From Romboutsia_C sp015668195 (GTDB taxonomy: Bacteria > Bacillota > Clostridia > Peptostreptococcales > Peptostreptococcaceae): 64,000 nucleotides of DNA. A model generated the notes under the pieces. The model was not told the DNA's origin, did no database searches, and was given only the letters and a program-made list of their open reading frames with translations. Location of the stretch: the NCBI RefSeq assembly GCF_015668195.1, contig NZ_JADPFC010000001.1, positions 868,001-932,000 on the forward strand, in the 5' to 3' direction. The first letter of the stretch is position 1; each line of letters starts with the position of its first letter. Below, piece by piece: positions 34,147 through 43,526 of this stretch. The position numbers and the translations under genes were made by a program.

Positions 34147-34762
34147 TGAATTTACACAATTACCATTAACGGATGTTGTATTAGTACAATTAGTAACTAA
34201 AGAACAACCTCCAAAGACTTTATCGTTTCAAACTTCAGATGAAATAAAAACAGAAGAAGTTATTAAAGAAGGTGAAGCAAAAGAACTAATAATAAAAAAT
34301 CAATTAATAGCTAAAAAGGAAGTTCCCGATTTAATGTTAGGATATGATTTAACATTTAAAGATAATGTTATGTCACCAGAAGTTATGCAAGTGGCACAAG
34401 GTGGAACAATAGAATATGATCCAGAAACAAGAAAGTTCAAAAAGTACGAACCTCCAGCAATAGGTACAAAACCTAATTTAACTGCTTTTGATACTATAGT
34501 ATATTCTGAAATAGTTGGAGATGATGGAGCAACAGGTGAATATGCTAAATTTACATTCCCTAACTGTAAAGGTGGAAATGTACCTGTAAACCTAAAGGAT
34601 GGAGAATATTATTCTAACGAATACAAGGTTAAGTCTAGACCAGCTATAGGTCAAAAACCATATACTTTAGAAATAGTTGATGTATTACCAAGTGGAGTAA
34701 GAGCATTTGGTTATGATTTTTATGAAGAAGTTGAGCCATTAAAAACAGAAAAAAAGAAGTAG
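34139..34762 (+). CDS. Major tail tube protein
   Basis: The 207-residue beta-rich protein (VPDLMLGYDLTFKDNVMSPE, TFPNCKGGNVPVNLKDGEYY, YTLEIVDVLPSG) lies between the tail terminator and the chaperone pair, which identifies it as the tube subunit. A strong terminator follows within ten bases. Confidence 0.8.
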   Translation: MANEFTQLPLTDVVLVQLVTKEQPPKTLSFQTSDEIKTEEVIKEGEAKELIIKNQLIAKKEVPDLMLGYDLTFKDNVMSPEVMQVAQGGTIEYDPETRKFKKYEPPAIGTKPNLTAFDTIVYSEIVGDDGATGEYAKFTFPNCKGGNVPVNLKDGEYYSNEYKVKSRPAIGQKPYTLEIVDVLPSGVRAFGYDFYEEVEPLKTEKKK

Positions 34763-34770
34763 TTCATAAG

Positions 34771-34799
34771 GATAGAGATTAGATTCTCTATCTTTTTTA
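34771..34799 (+). terminator. Terminator/attenuator between tail tube and chaperone genes
   Basis: GATAGAGA pairs perfectly with TCTCTATC around TTAGAT, followed by six T residues. Partial termination here would lower chaperone expression relative to the abundant tube protein. Confidence 0.85.
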
Positions 34800-34817
34800 T
34801 TTTAAGGAGGAATTAAT

Positions 34818-35264
34818 ATGCAAGTAACAAGTTTAGAAGAATTAAAACAGATAGCTAAGAAAGCAAACGGTGAAGTTATAGAAATACCTGGATTTGATGA
34901 TATGTCTGTATTAAATGTAAAGGTAAAAAGAGTATCATTAACTGATTTAGTACAATGTGATGTATTGCCTAATATTCTTTTATTAGAGATTCAAAAGATA
35001 CTTGATAAGAAACAAAAAGGTCATGAAATGAAAGGTAAGGAGTATGAAAGGGCTGTTAAAAATTTAGAGCAATTTACAGAAATAGTTTACAAACAAGCTT
35101 TAATAGAGCCTAGTGTTGGTGATTTTGAATCAGTTGGTTTAGAGTTAAATAAAGTTCAGAAATCAATGATTGCAGAGTATGCAATAGGAGATACAAGTAG
35201 GTTAGAACGATTTCGTGCGTTCAGAGAAAGTCTTAAGAATAATAGCACAAGCAAAGAATTATAA
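34818..35264 (+). CDS. Tail assembly chaperone, G part
   Basis: The 148-residue protein (MQVTSLEELKQIAKKANGEV) precedes the tape-measure gene by two short overlapping frames, the standard arrangement of the G and GT tail chaperones. At codon 132 it reads TTT CGT, and the next gene's frame begins at the base after the following C. TAAGGAGG precedes the ATG. Confidence 0.82.
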   Translation: MQVTSLEELKQIAKKANGEVIEIPGFDDMSVLNVKVKRVSLTDLVQCDVLPNILLLEIQKILDKKQKGHEMKGKEYERAVKNLEQFTEIVYKQALIEPSVGDFESVGLELNKVQKSMIAEYAIGDTSRLERFRAFRESLKNNSTSKEL

Positions 35265-35454
35265 TAAACTCCCTAGTGAGATTCTAGGAATTACAAATAC
35301 ATATACAGCTTTTTGTTTTAACGAAGCATGCTTGCATATTCAATTAGCTCTAGAAGATAAAGATACAGTTATATTTGATGAAAAAAGACTTAAAGAAGAT
35401 GGAACAAGAAGGACTTTCCTAGACATGGCTCTAGAGAAAGGAGGAAATCTATGA
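35206..35454 (+). CDS. Tail assembly chaperone, T part (probably made by +1 frameshift)
   Basis: This frame opens after TAG at 35203 and runs to 35454. If the ribosome slips from UUU (35211-35213) to UUC, it continues at GTG 35215 and gives a 211-residue GT fusion (ERF joined to VRSEKVLRIIAQAKNYNKLP). Independent initiation at that GTG is the alternative, but no good ribosome site lies at the right distance. The stop overlaps the tape-measure ATG (ATGA). Confidence 0.65.
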   Translation, partial: NDFVRSEKVLRIIAQAKNYNKLPSEILGITNTYTAFCFNEACLHIQLALEDKDTVIFDEKRLKEDGTRRTFLDMALEKGGNL

Positions 35455-38400
35455 GTATAAATGCAGGTACTGCAATGGGGTATTTGGACTTAGATATAAA
35501 AGGATTTCAAAGTGGAATAAAAACAGCTACCCAACAGCTAGATATATTTAATAATAATACTGTTACTAGCGGTCAGAAAATGGAAGCCTTGGGCGGTGCT
35601 ATGAAAAGTGCAGGAGCTAATCTTACTAAGTTTGTTTCAGTACCTCTACTTGGAGTAGGAGCTTTATCTATAAAGACTGCTGGAGATTTTCAAGCTGGAA
35701 TGAGTAAAGTACAAGCTATAAGTGGTGCAACTAGTGAAGATATGAAAAAGCTTGAAAATATGGCTAAAGATATGGGAGCTACTACAAAGTTTAGTGCGAG
35801 AGATGCAGCAGATGCTTTAAGTTATATGGGAATGGCTGGTTGGAAAACAAAAGATATGATGAACGGTCTTCCAGGTATACTTGATTTAGCAGCTGCAGGA
35901 GGAACAGATCTAGCTTTAACATCCGACATCGTAACCGATGGACTTACAGGATTAGGACTTACTGCAAAAGATACAGGTATGTTTGTTGATATAATGGCAG
36001 CTACTTGCGTAAACTCAAATACTAGTGTTGAGCTTATGGGAGAAACGTTAAAGTATGTTGGACCAGTTGCAGGAACCTTAGGTATAGAAATGGATGATTT
36101 ATCTGTAGCTATAGGGCTTATGGGGAATGCTGGAATAAAGGGTGGACAAGCAGGAACAGCATTAAGAGCTGGACTCGCTAACTTAGTAAAACCCACTAAA
36201 GAAATGCAAGTTGCTATGAACAAGTATGGGGTAGAACTTGTTAAAAATTCTGATGGCTCAGTAGACCTTATGGGCACTATGGAGAATCTTAGAAGTACAC
36301 TAGGAGGATTAGATCAAGCGACACAAGCACAAGCATTAGCAACTATATTTGGTAAAGAAGCGATGTCAGGTTGGGCAGCTATTGTAAATGCAAGTGAAGG
36401 TGATTTTGATAAACTTACAGAGGCTATAGCAAACTCAGAAGGTAAGGCCAAAGATATGGCAACTACTATGCAAGATAACCTAAAAGGAGCTATAGATAAT
36501 TTAAAATCTGCTTTTGAAGGTGCTTGTATTGTTATCGGTGAAAGATTAATACCTATATTTCAAGGTGTAGTAGAGTGGTTAACAAATGCTCTTACATGGT
36601 TTAATAACTTAGATGAAGGAACTCAAACACTTATTATATCTATTGGTGGATTAGTTGCTGCTATTGGTCCGATGTTAATGATAGGAGGAACTCTCCTTAC
36701 AATGTTACCAAATATGGTAACTGGATTTGGCATGGCTAAAACGGCCACATTAGCATTGACAGGAGCTATAACTGCTACACCGATAGCAATAGGAGCATTG
36801 GTTGCAGCTGCAGTTGGGTTGATAGCTGTTATAGGTGATAATGCAAATGCTCTAAACTTCTTACAAGAGAAATTTGGTGTATTTGGAACTATTTTAGGCG
36901 CTATATGTGAGTTTATAGCAGGAGTTGTTCAGTTGACATTTGGAAACATGATTATAATAATAACTACTGCAGCAGAAGCTATAGGAGCTATATTAACAGG
37001 TAAGTTTAGCAAAGTAGATGATATAGTCAAAGAAGGATGGGCCAAAGTTGAAAATAATACTGCAAAAGCTATGAGTAATATAGTAGCAGAAACATCAAGT
37101 GCCTTAGAACTAATTAAGGCTTCAACTCAACAAGATTTACAGGGAGTAGTTAATACTTTTGATTTAGCTATGCAAGAATTACCTAATCTTACAAGAGATA
37201 ATGCTAGTCAAGTAGCTAAAATCTTTACAGAGAACATGCAAAACTTAGATGAACAATCTCTTACAATTTTAAGAGGTACATCTGATAGTATGGCAGTGTT
37301 ATTTGAAGGAATAACTACAAAGATGGATAATGAGCAAGCTACTAAAAAGTTTACAGCTAACTTAGAAAGTATGGCTACTGGCGGTAAATTTAGCGCAGAT
37401 ACACTTCAACAAGATATAGATAAAGCCTTAAAATTAATAAATGAAAACATGCTAATTGAAGGTGAAGCATTTAAACAAACTGCTACAAATGTATTTAATC
37501 AGTTTAAAACTATAGGACAACAAGGTGCTAGTGAAATGGCTGATAATGTAGTAGCTGAATTAAAAGGTATGGACCAGGAAACTTTTACTCAATTAACTAG
37601 CATGGGAACAACATGGAGCGGTATATTTAGTGGTATAAGTTTAGACGGATCAATGAATACACAACAAATGAAAGATGCTATATTAAATAATTTTAATAGT
37701 ATGGGTATCGATGGATCTACACTTATAAATCAACTTAGAAGTGAAAGTACTAATCATATGAATAGTATGTCTAATGAGGCTGATAAAGCTACTAAAGATA
37801 TGAGTTCTAAAGTTGATGCTAATACTAAAAGTGCTAAAGATAAAGCATCTAAGAATACAAAAGACTTAGCTACTGATGTAGATAAGAATACAAAAGATGC
37901 AAAAGATAAGGCAAATACAAATACTAAAGGAATAGCAACAGATACAGACACAAATACGAAAAAAGCTGCTTCTAGTGCAAGTAAGAACACTGCGGAAGGT
38001 GCTAAATCTGTAGAACAAAACATGTCTAAAATGTCCAAAGATGCTAAGGCTAATACTTCTAAGGTTGCAACGGATACAGATGCTGACTTTAAAAAAGCTA
38101 ATAGAAGTATTCAACAAGAAGCTACTAATATGTATAATGGTGCAAAACAGTCATTTACTAAGCTTGCAGAAGTAGCAAAACAGTCTGGAACTGATATGTA
38201 TAATGGTGTAAGAGTTTCTGCTGAAAAGATGTCTAGCAGTGCAAAAACAAGTGCTAGCAATATGTATAGGGGTGTTACAACTAGTACGAGATTAATGGCT
38301 GACAATGCAATATCTGACTGGAATAGAATTAGAAATGCTTATTCAGTGCCAATAACAGGAAAAATAAATATAACAAAAACTACAACAGAGGTTAAAGTAC

Positions 38401-38720
38401 AAAAAGAAGCTCCTGCTTCATTAAGCAAAGGTATACTTAATAAAGATATTTATAAAAGAGCTATGCTAGCTAATGATAATCTAAATACAGCTTTTTATAG
38501 TGGGCAAGTAGCAAATGAAACTACTGTAAGTTCAATAAAGAAAGAAATAATATTAAAGTTTAAAGATAATAGTAAGTCTAGAAAAAAAGAAACAAGAAAT
38601 GAGGAAAAGAAAATAACTATAAATAATACATATAATAGTCCTAAGCCTGTAAGTATAAGGGAATTAAAGAAACAAGATGAAATACAAATGAGAAGGTTAG
38701 CTATGCAATTAGGTTTTTAG
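35451..38720 (+). CDS. Tail tape measure protein
   Basis: The 1089-residue protein has a TP901-type core (AGDFQAGMSKVQAISGATSE, ALSYMGMAGWKTKDMMNGLP, VSVPLLGVGALS), hydrophobic segments around residues 390-520, and a long helical part with imperfect repeats of (T/S)K(D/A)...NTK around residues 775-870. It sets tail length and is expelled during DNA injection. It begins in an ATGA overlap with the chaperone T part. Confidence 0.93.
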   Translation: MSINAGTAMGYLDLDIKGFQSGIKTATQQLDIFNNNTVTSGQKMEALGGAMKSAGANLTKFVSVPLLGVGALSIKTAGDFQAGMSKVQAISGATSEDMKKLENMAKDMGATTKFSARDAADALSYMGMAGWKTKDMMNGLPGILDLAAAGGTDLALTSDIVTDGLTGLGLTAKDTGMFVDIMAATCVNSNTSVELMGETLKYVGPVAGTLGIEMDDLSVAIGLMGNAGIKGGQAGTALRAGLANLVKPTKEMQVAMNKYGVELVKNSDGSVDLMGTMENLRSTLGGLDQATQAQALATIFGKEAMSGWAAIVNASEGDFDKLTEAIANSEGKAKDMATTMQDNLKGAIDNLKSAFEGACIVIGERLIPIFQGVVEWLTNALTWFNNLDEGTQTLIISIGGLVAAIGPMLMIGGTLLTMLPNMVTGFGMAKTATLALTGAITATPIAIGALVAAAVGLIAVIGDNANALNFLQEKFGVFGTILGAICEFIAGVVQLTFGNMIIIITTAAEAIGAILTGKFSKVDDIVKEGWAKVENNTAKAMSNIVAETSSALELIKASTQQDLQGVVNTFDLAMQELPNLTRDNASQVAKIFTENMQNLDEQSLTILRGTSDSMAVLFEGITTKMDNEQATKKFTANLESMATGGKFSADTLQQDIDKALKLINENMLIEGEAFKQTATNVFNQFKTIGQQGASEMADNVVAELKGMDQETFTQLTSMGTTWSGIFSGISLDGSMNTQQMKDAILNNFNSMGIDGSTLINQLRSESTNHMNSMSNEADKATKDMSSKVDANTKSAKDKASKNTKDLATDVDKNTKDAKDKANTNTKGIATDTDTNTKKAASSASKNTAEGAKSVEQNMSKMSKDAKANTSKVATDTDADFKKANRSIQQEATNMYNGAKQSFTKLAEVAKQSGTDMYNGVRVSAEKMSSSAKTSASNMYRGVTTSTRLMADNAISDWNRIRNAYSVPITGKINITKTTTEVKVQKEAPASLSKGILNKDIYKRAMLANDNLNTAFYSGQVANETTVSSIKKEIILKFKDNSKSRKKETRNEEKKITINNTYNSPKPVSIRELKKQDEIQMRRLAMQLGF

Positions 38721-38734
38721 AAAGGAGGTACAGA

Positions 38735-39619
38735 ATGATAAATAAAATAGAATATGAAAATGAAAGAGGATTATCTATTGTATTAAATCGTGATGGCCCT
38801 CTTTTTTTATTTTCTGTAAAAGGTTTTGATGGACTAGAAGCTGATATAGTTAGCTCTAAAAGCGCTTATCAAGATGGTATAAGTATATATAAGACTATAT
38901 TGAAAGATAGAGTATTAACCCTTAATTGTTACTTAGAGGTTGATAATGAACAACAAAGATATATATTGAAAAGAAAATTATACAATGCTTTCAATCCTAA
39001 GTTGAAAGGACATATGAAAATATATACAGACTCTAATCAACTAATAGGTGCAAGTAACTTAAGAGTTATTCAAGCTCCTATATTTGATGATGACTATGAA
39101 TCCTTGAATGAACTTGTAGGTTTTCAAATTCAGTTATCTATGCCATTACCTTACTTCGAGGATATAAATGAAAATAGAGTAGATTTTGGGAATGATATAG
39201 GAAACTTCTTTTTTGATTTAGAAATAGAAGAAGAAGGAAAAGAATTATCTATAAAAAATAACTCTATAGTAACTAATATAACTAATATTGGGGACGCAGA
39301 AACTCCTATAAAAGTTGTATTTAAAGCTAAAGCAGAGTTGAAAAATCCTAGTATATACAATGTTTACACTAAAGAATATATTAAGATTAATCACACAATG
39401 CAAGAAGGTGAAGAGATAACAGTAACTACACATAAAGGCAATAAAAGAGTTGAGAGTTATCTAAATGGTGTAACTACAAATATATTTAATAATTTAGATT
39501 TAGGTAGTAGTTTTATATGGTTAGATGTAGGTGATAATGTTATAAGGTATGATGCCGAAACTATGATAGAACAATTAGAAGTGTATATATATTACACAAA
39601 CTATTACTTGGGAGTTTAA
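38735..39619 (+). CDS. Distal tail protein (Dit)
   Basis: The 294-residue protein starts MINKIEYENERGLSIVLNRD and has the sipho-tail N-terminal fold (LTLNCYLEVDNEQQRYILKR, then KLYNAFNPKLKGHMKIYTD). It forms the hub between tube and baseplate. It follows the tape-measure gene after AAAGGAGG, as Dit genes do. Confidence 0.85.
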   Translation: MINKIEYENERGLSIVLNRDGPLFLFSVKGFDGLEADIVSSKSAYQDGISIYKTILKDRVLTLNCYLEVDNEQQRYILKRKLYNAFNPKLKGHMKIYTDSNQLIGASNLRVIQAPIFDDDYESLNELVGFQIQLSMPLPYFEDINENRVDFGNDIGNFFFDLEIEEEGKELSIKNNSIVTNITNIGDAETPIKVVFKAKAELKNPSIYNVYTKEYIKINHTMQEGEEITVTTHKGNKRVESYLNGVTTNIFNNLDLGSSFIWLDVGDNVIRYDAETMIEQLEVYIYYTNYYLGV

Positions 39620-39623
39620 ATAT

Positions 39624-40733
39624 ATGGAGCTATATGTATTAGACTCAGACTTTACAGTACTAGGAACAATAGATAATTATGATTGTTTAGTATGGCAACG
39701 TAATTATTATAAACCTGGTACTTTTTCTATGCAAATAATACCTAATTTTCACCAGTTCCAACTCTTAAAAAAGGGAAATATACTTCTTAAAAATGATAAT
39801 ACAAAAGAAGCTATGTATATAGATCATAGAGAACTTGAAGAAAATGAAGATGGTATAGAAGTATTAGTAGTACAAGGATACTCTTTAGCTAAATGGATAG
39901 ATAGAAGAATAACTTTATATAAAGAGTTAGAAAAAGGAAATACAGAAACTGTTATAAGGAATTATGTTAATAGACACTGTATGAATCCAACAGAAGTTAA
40001 TAGAAAGATAGATAACCTTATTCAAGGAACTAATAATAATTTAGGACCTATAATAGACTATATGAGCCATTACAAACCATTACTTGAAGAATTAGAAAGT
40101 ATATCTAAAGCTAATGAGTTAGGTTATAGAATTGATTTGGATTTAGAAAATAAGAAATACATATTTGAAGTTTACCAAGGACTAGACAGAACTATTAATC
40201 AAGAAATAAATTCAAAAGCTATATTTAGTACAGAATTTGAAAATGTATCTAATCAAAAGTATGTAGATAGTGACAATAACTATAGAAATATGGTTTTAGT
40301 TGCAGGAGCTGGAGAAAATGAAAATAGAAAAACTTTATCTTTAGGAGCTTCTAATAGTGGGCTTAATAGATATGAGTTATTTGTTGATGCTAGAGATATA
40401 TCTGATACTAAACAAGAAGGCGATAATGAAGTTAGCATACCTTTATCGGAGTATAACAAACTTTTAGAAGCTAGGGGAAAAGAAAAACTTAGTGGATGCA
40501 CTAGAATAGAAACTTTTGATTGTACATTAGACAATGCTAATAATCTTAAATATAGAGAAGACTTTGATTTAGGGGATAAAGTTAGCATTATAAATAAAAA
40601 ATGGGGACTAGTATTACATGAAAGAATTGTAGGTATAGAAGAAACTTATGATACAGAGGGATTAAATATAGAAATAAAAATAGGTAGTAATATACTAACC
40701 TTAATAGATAAAATAAAGCAAAGAATGAGGTGA
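39624..40733 (+). CDS. Tail-associated protein (Tal, Gp37-like)
   Basis: The 369-residue protein has the ReqiPepy6 Gp37-like pattern (MELYVLDSDFTVLGTIDNYD, WQRNYYKPGTFSMQIIPNFH). It forms the tail tip below Dit. No separate peptidoglycan hydrolase domain is seen. Confidence 0.85.
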   Translation: MELYVLDSDFTVLGTIDNYDCLVWQRNYYKPGTFSMQIIPNFHQFQLLKKGNILLKNDNTKEAMYIDHRELEENEDGIEVLVVQGYSLAKWIDRRITLYKELEKGNTETVIRNYVNRHCMNPTEVNRKIDNLIQGTNNNLGPIIDYMSHYKPLLEELESISKANELGYRIDLDLENKKYIFEVYQGLDRTINQEINSKAIFSTEFENVSNQKYVDSDNNYRNMVLVAGAGENENRKTLSLGASNSGLNRYELFVDARDISDTKQEGDNEVSIPLSEYNKLLEARGKEKLSGCTRIETFDCTLDNANNLKYREDFDLGDKVSIINKKWGLVLHERIVGIEETYDTEGLNIEIKIGSNILTLIDKIKQRMR

Positions 40734-40737
40734 TAGT

Positions 40738-41649
40738 ATGGCAGAAAAATCTAGTTTTTTTACATCTCTAAATGGTGATAGAAAATATAAAAGTACTGAT
40801 TTTGCAGAGTACTTTAGCACATTTATAGGCAATGGTGTTTTTCCTAATCCAAGTACTAATTTACAAGTAATAGCTAATGGAGATATGACAGTAACTTTAC
40901 TACCTGGTCCAGCTTGGATAAATGGATATATGTATTATAATACAGATAATTTAATACTAACAGTAGAACATGCAGATAGTGCATTAAAAAGGATTGATAG
41001 AGTTGTATTAAGATGTGATTTTATAGAAAGAGAAATAAAGGCTTATATTAAAAAAGGTGTATTCTCTACCAAGCCTGTGGCACCTAATTTAGAACGTGGA
41101 GTCAATGCTTATGAAATAAGTGTTTCTGATATATTAGTTGAAAATGGAATTATATCTATACAGCAAAGTAAAATAACGGACACGAGACTAGATAGCTCAA
41201 TCTGCGGAGTAGTAACACAAACAGTAGAAACTATTGATACAACAACATTGTTTAATAAGTTAGAAGCATATATAGATGAAGTTGGTCAAGATGTAAAAGG
41301 TTGGATGGATAAGGCTACATCACAGTGGGAATTAGATTTTAATACCTGGTTTAATACTATAAAAGGAATATTAGATGGAGATGTAGCAGGAAACTTAGCT
41401 AATAGAATACTAGAGTTAGAAAATAAAGTTGGAAATGGATTAACTGCTGACAATATATTGATGTCAGATGGTTCTACAGTTGAAACAAGTATTTTAAATA
41501 AAGTAAACATAGTAGTTACACAAGATAAAAATATAATTAGAAAAGATAAGACATTCTATTTTATAGTAACGGATGAACAAAGCACAGGCGGTTCTAATGT
41601 AAGTGGAGATATAAAAGTAAGTCCTAATATGGGTATAAAAATAGTTTAA
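40738..41649 (+). CDS. Baseplate/upper fibre structural protein
   Basis: The 303-residue protein (MAEKSSFFTSLNGDRKYKST, then VTLLPGPAWINGYMYYNTDN) resembles baseplate proteins found after Tal genes in clostridial phages. Its C-terminal half is helical (TSQWELDFNTWFNTIKGILD) and probably connects to the fibres encoded next. GAGGTGAT precedes the ATG. Confidence 0.75.
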   Translation: MAEKSSFFTSLNGDRKYKSTDFAEYFSTFIGNGVFPNPSTNLQVIANGDMTVTLLPGPAWINGYMYYNTDNLILTVEHADSALKRIDRVVLRCDFIEREIKAYIKKGVFSTKPVAPNLERGVNAYEISVSDILVENGIISIQQSKITDTRLDSSICGVVTQTVETIDTTTLFNKLEAYIDEVGQDVKGWMDKATSQWELDFNTWFNTIKGILDGDVAGNLANRILELENKVGNGLTADNILMSDGSTVETSILNKVNIVVTQDKNIIRKDKTFYFIVTDEQSTGGSNVSGDIKVSPNMGIKIV

Positions 41650-41666
41650 TTTAGGAGGGTTATATT

Positions 41667-42362
41667 ATGGGATTTAAAAAAGTTAGAGTACAACTGTTGA
41701 ATGAAGAAACAGGAGCAGTTATAGAGGAAGTTGATGTTGTTACTTCAGCAGATGCAGTCACATTCGCTGACGGAGAAACATTCCAACAAAAGCTAAATGC
41801 TGGTAAATTAACAGGACCAAAAGGTGCAACAGGAGAAAGAGGTCCTGCGGGAACAGTTGGACCACAAGGTCCACAAGGAGAAAGAGGTATTCAAGGAGCA
41901 ACTGGTTCTCAAGGTCCAGCAGGTCCACAAGGACCAAAAGGGGATAAAGGTGATGCAGGTTCTCAAGGAGCAAAAGGGAATACAGGTACATCAATGAGAT
42001 TTAAAGGTGCTTGGAGTTCCTCTGTCGCATATGTTTGTGATTCTAATTATGTAGATATAGTAACAAGTGGTGGGAATACTTATAGATGTAAAACTTCTAA
42101 TACAAATCAAGCAGTAACGAATACTACTTATTGGGAATTAATATCACAAAGAGGAAGTGACGGAGCAAAAGGTGCAACAGGAGAAAGGGGGCCAGCAGGT
42201 GTACAAGGTCCTAAAGGAGATACAGGTTTACAAGGCCCTAAGGGAGACAAAGGAGATAGAGGGCCACAAGGACCAGCAGGACAAGATGGTGCTGGTGTAA
42301 GTATTGGTACAAGTTTAGGTTCGGCTACTCAAGGTAAATTATTTTTTAAAATAATAGGATAG
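41667..42362 (+). CDS. Collagen-like tail fibre with carbohydrate-binding-type insert
   Basis: Two Gly-X-Y stretches (residues about 50-108 and 170-212, for example GPQGPQGERGIQGATGSQGP) flank a compact domain, WSSSVAYVCDSNYVDIVTSG, ending TTYWELI. That domain has the look of a chitin- or carbohydrate-binding module. The product is probably a trimeric fibre part that touches the cell surface. Codon use in the repeats is richer in G and C than the neighbours, as glycine and proline codons require. Confidence 0.85.
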   Translation: MGFKKVRVQLLNEETGAVIEEVDVVTSADAVTFADGETFQQKLNAGKLTGPKGATGERGPAGTVGPQGPQGERGIQGATGSQGPAGPQGPKGDKGDAGSQGAKGNTGTSMRFKGAWSSSVAYVCDSNYVDIVTSGGNTYRCKTSNTNQAVTNTTYWELISQRGSDGAKGATGERGPAGVQGPKGDTGLQGPKGDKGDRGPQGPAGQDGAGVSIGTSLGSATQGKLFFKIIG

Positions 42363-42373
42363 GAGGTGCTAAT

Positions 42374-43519
42374 ATGTCTATAAAAAAAGTTGAAATACAG
42401 GACCATGAGGGTAATGTTTATCATCCACACACAGATGCAAAAGTTGTATTCACAAGTGATGGTAAAAGTGTTGAGGAAGAATTAAAAAGTTTAAAGCAGA
42501 GTGCCAATAACGGGAAAAATATAGTTGCGAACGCTATTGGCTCACCGTTAGCAAATACGGACACATTCGCAACTATGGGAACTAAGATAGATACGCTTAC
42601 ACAAACTTTTCAAAACACAGTAACTGAAAAGGGTGTAGAGGTGTTACCTAGTGATAAAATACCAACTTTAATAGATAAAGTTGGTAATATATATGCGTTA
42701 CCTCCTAATATAGGTGGCTTTGATAAAACTTCTGAGGCTTTATATATAAGAAGAAGGGTGCCGCAATTAGATGATTATAATCGACTTTATAGTCTAGGCG
42801 ACCAATTAGTATGTTATAAATCCGGATCTTCGATGGGTATATTTAATTTGCAAGATTCAAGTATAAGAGTTATTGATTCTTTTAATGTAACTAATTTATA
42901 TCAATACTCATCTTGGGGTAATGGTAAAATATTTTATAATTATGGTTCTTCTAAGATAAGAACATTTAATACCGTTACAGGAACTTTCGAAGATTCAGAT
43001 TTTACACCAAGTATAAGTGCGGACTACTTTAAGCCTGTATATTTTAAAGGGGTATCTTATTTACTCCAAGGTAATGACTCACGTCGAATGTATAAATTTA
43101 ACCACACTACGGGTACTAGTGAAGCCGCAGGGGAGGTAAGTAGCTATGCTTTTAGAGGTAACTCAATTGTAATTGATGATTTAATTTACTTTGTGTATAG
43201 CATAACTAATAACAGTAATACATTTTTAGATAAGTTTAATCCAATAACTAATACGGTTGAAAGGGTTTTATATTTCCCAAGTCAAACTTCGGGTGTATAC
43301 CCTTATGACTTGGTCTACAAGAATAATATTCTATACGTTTTTAACACTTATGTATATGCTCTTGATATAAATGCAAAAACAAGTACCTTCCTAAGTAATA
43401 ATTTTATAGAATCTACAGGTATTCGTTTTTCTAGAGATGTACACGACGGACTTGTGATAGGTATCGAAAAAGGCAAACCTATGACAATAGCTTATAATAT
43501 TGAAAAAACTTGGAGGTAA
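42374..43519 (+). CDS. Putative receptor-binding tail protein, beta-propeller-like
   Basis: The 381-residue protein has a tail-fibre-type N-terminus (VVFTSDGKSVEEELKSLKQS). It is followed by five to six Kelch-like repeats such as LVCYKSGSSMGIFNLQDSSI and VYFKGVSYLLQG, which suggest a beta propeller. At the end of the tail module it is the best candidate for host recognition. AGGAGGTGC precedes the ATG. Confidence 0.7.
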   Translation: MSIKKVEIQDHEGNVYHPHTDAKVVFTSDGKSVEEELKSLKQSANNGKNIVANAIGSPLANTDTFATMGTKIDTLTQTFQNTVTEKGVEVLPSDKIPTLIDKVGNIYALPPNIGGFDKTSEALYIRRRVPQLDDYNRLYSLGDQLVCYKSGSSMGIFNLQDSSIRVIDSFNVTNLYQYSSWGNGKIFYNYGSSKIRTFNTVTGTFEDSDFTPSISADYFKPVYFKGVSYLLQGNDSRRMYKFNHTTGTSEAAGEVSSYAFRGNSIVIDDLIYFVYSITNNSNTFLDKFNPITNTVERVLYFPSQTSGVYPYDLVYKNNILYVFNTYVYALDINAKTSTFLSNNFIESTGIRFSRDVHDGLVIGIEKGKPMTIAYNIEKTWR

Positions 43520-43526
43520 AAGATAA

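Noticed and set aside
34745..34775. A second CCC-stop frameshift at the end of the tail-tube gene, as in SPP1
   Set aside because: The gene ends in AAG TAG without CCC or another slip codon, and a terminator follows at once.
37750..38060. Repeats in the tape-measure gene as a CRISPR-like or phase-variable array
   Set aside because: They are imperfect coding repeats of a helical protein segment with irregular spacing. No CRISPR array, spacer pattern or cas gene is seen anywhere in the window.
37754..38117. Long minus-strand frames inside the tape-measure gene and several other structural genes
   Set aside because: They mirror the repetitive coding sequence on the plus strand, lack ribosome sites and encode low-complexity hydrophobic strings.
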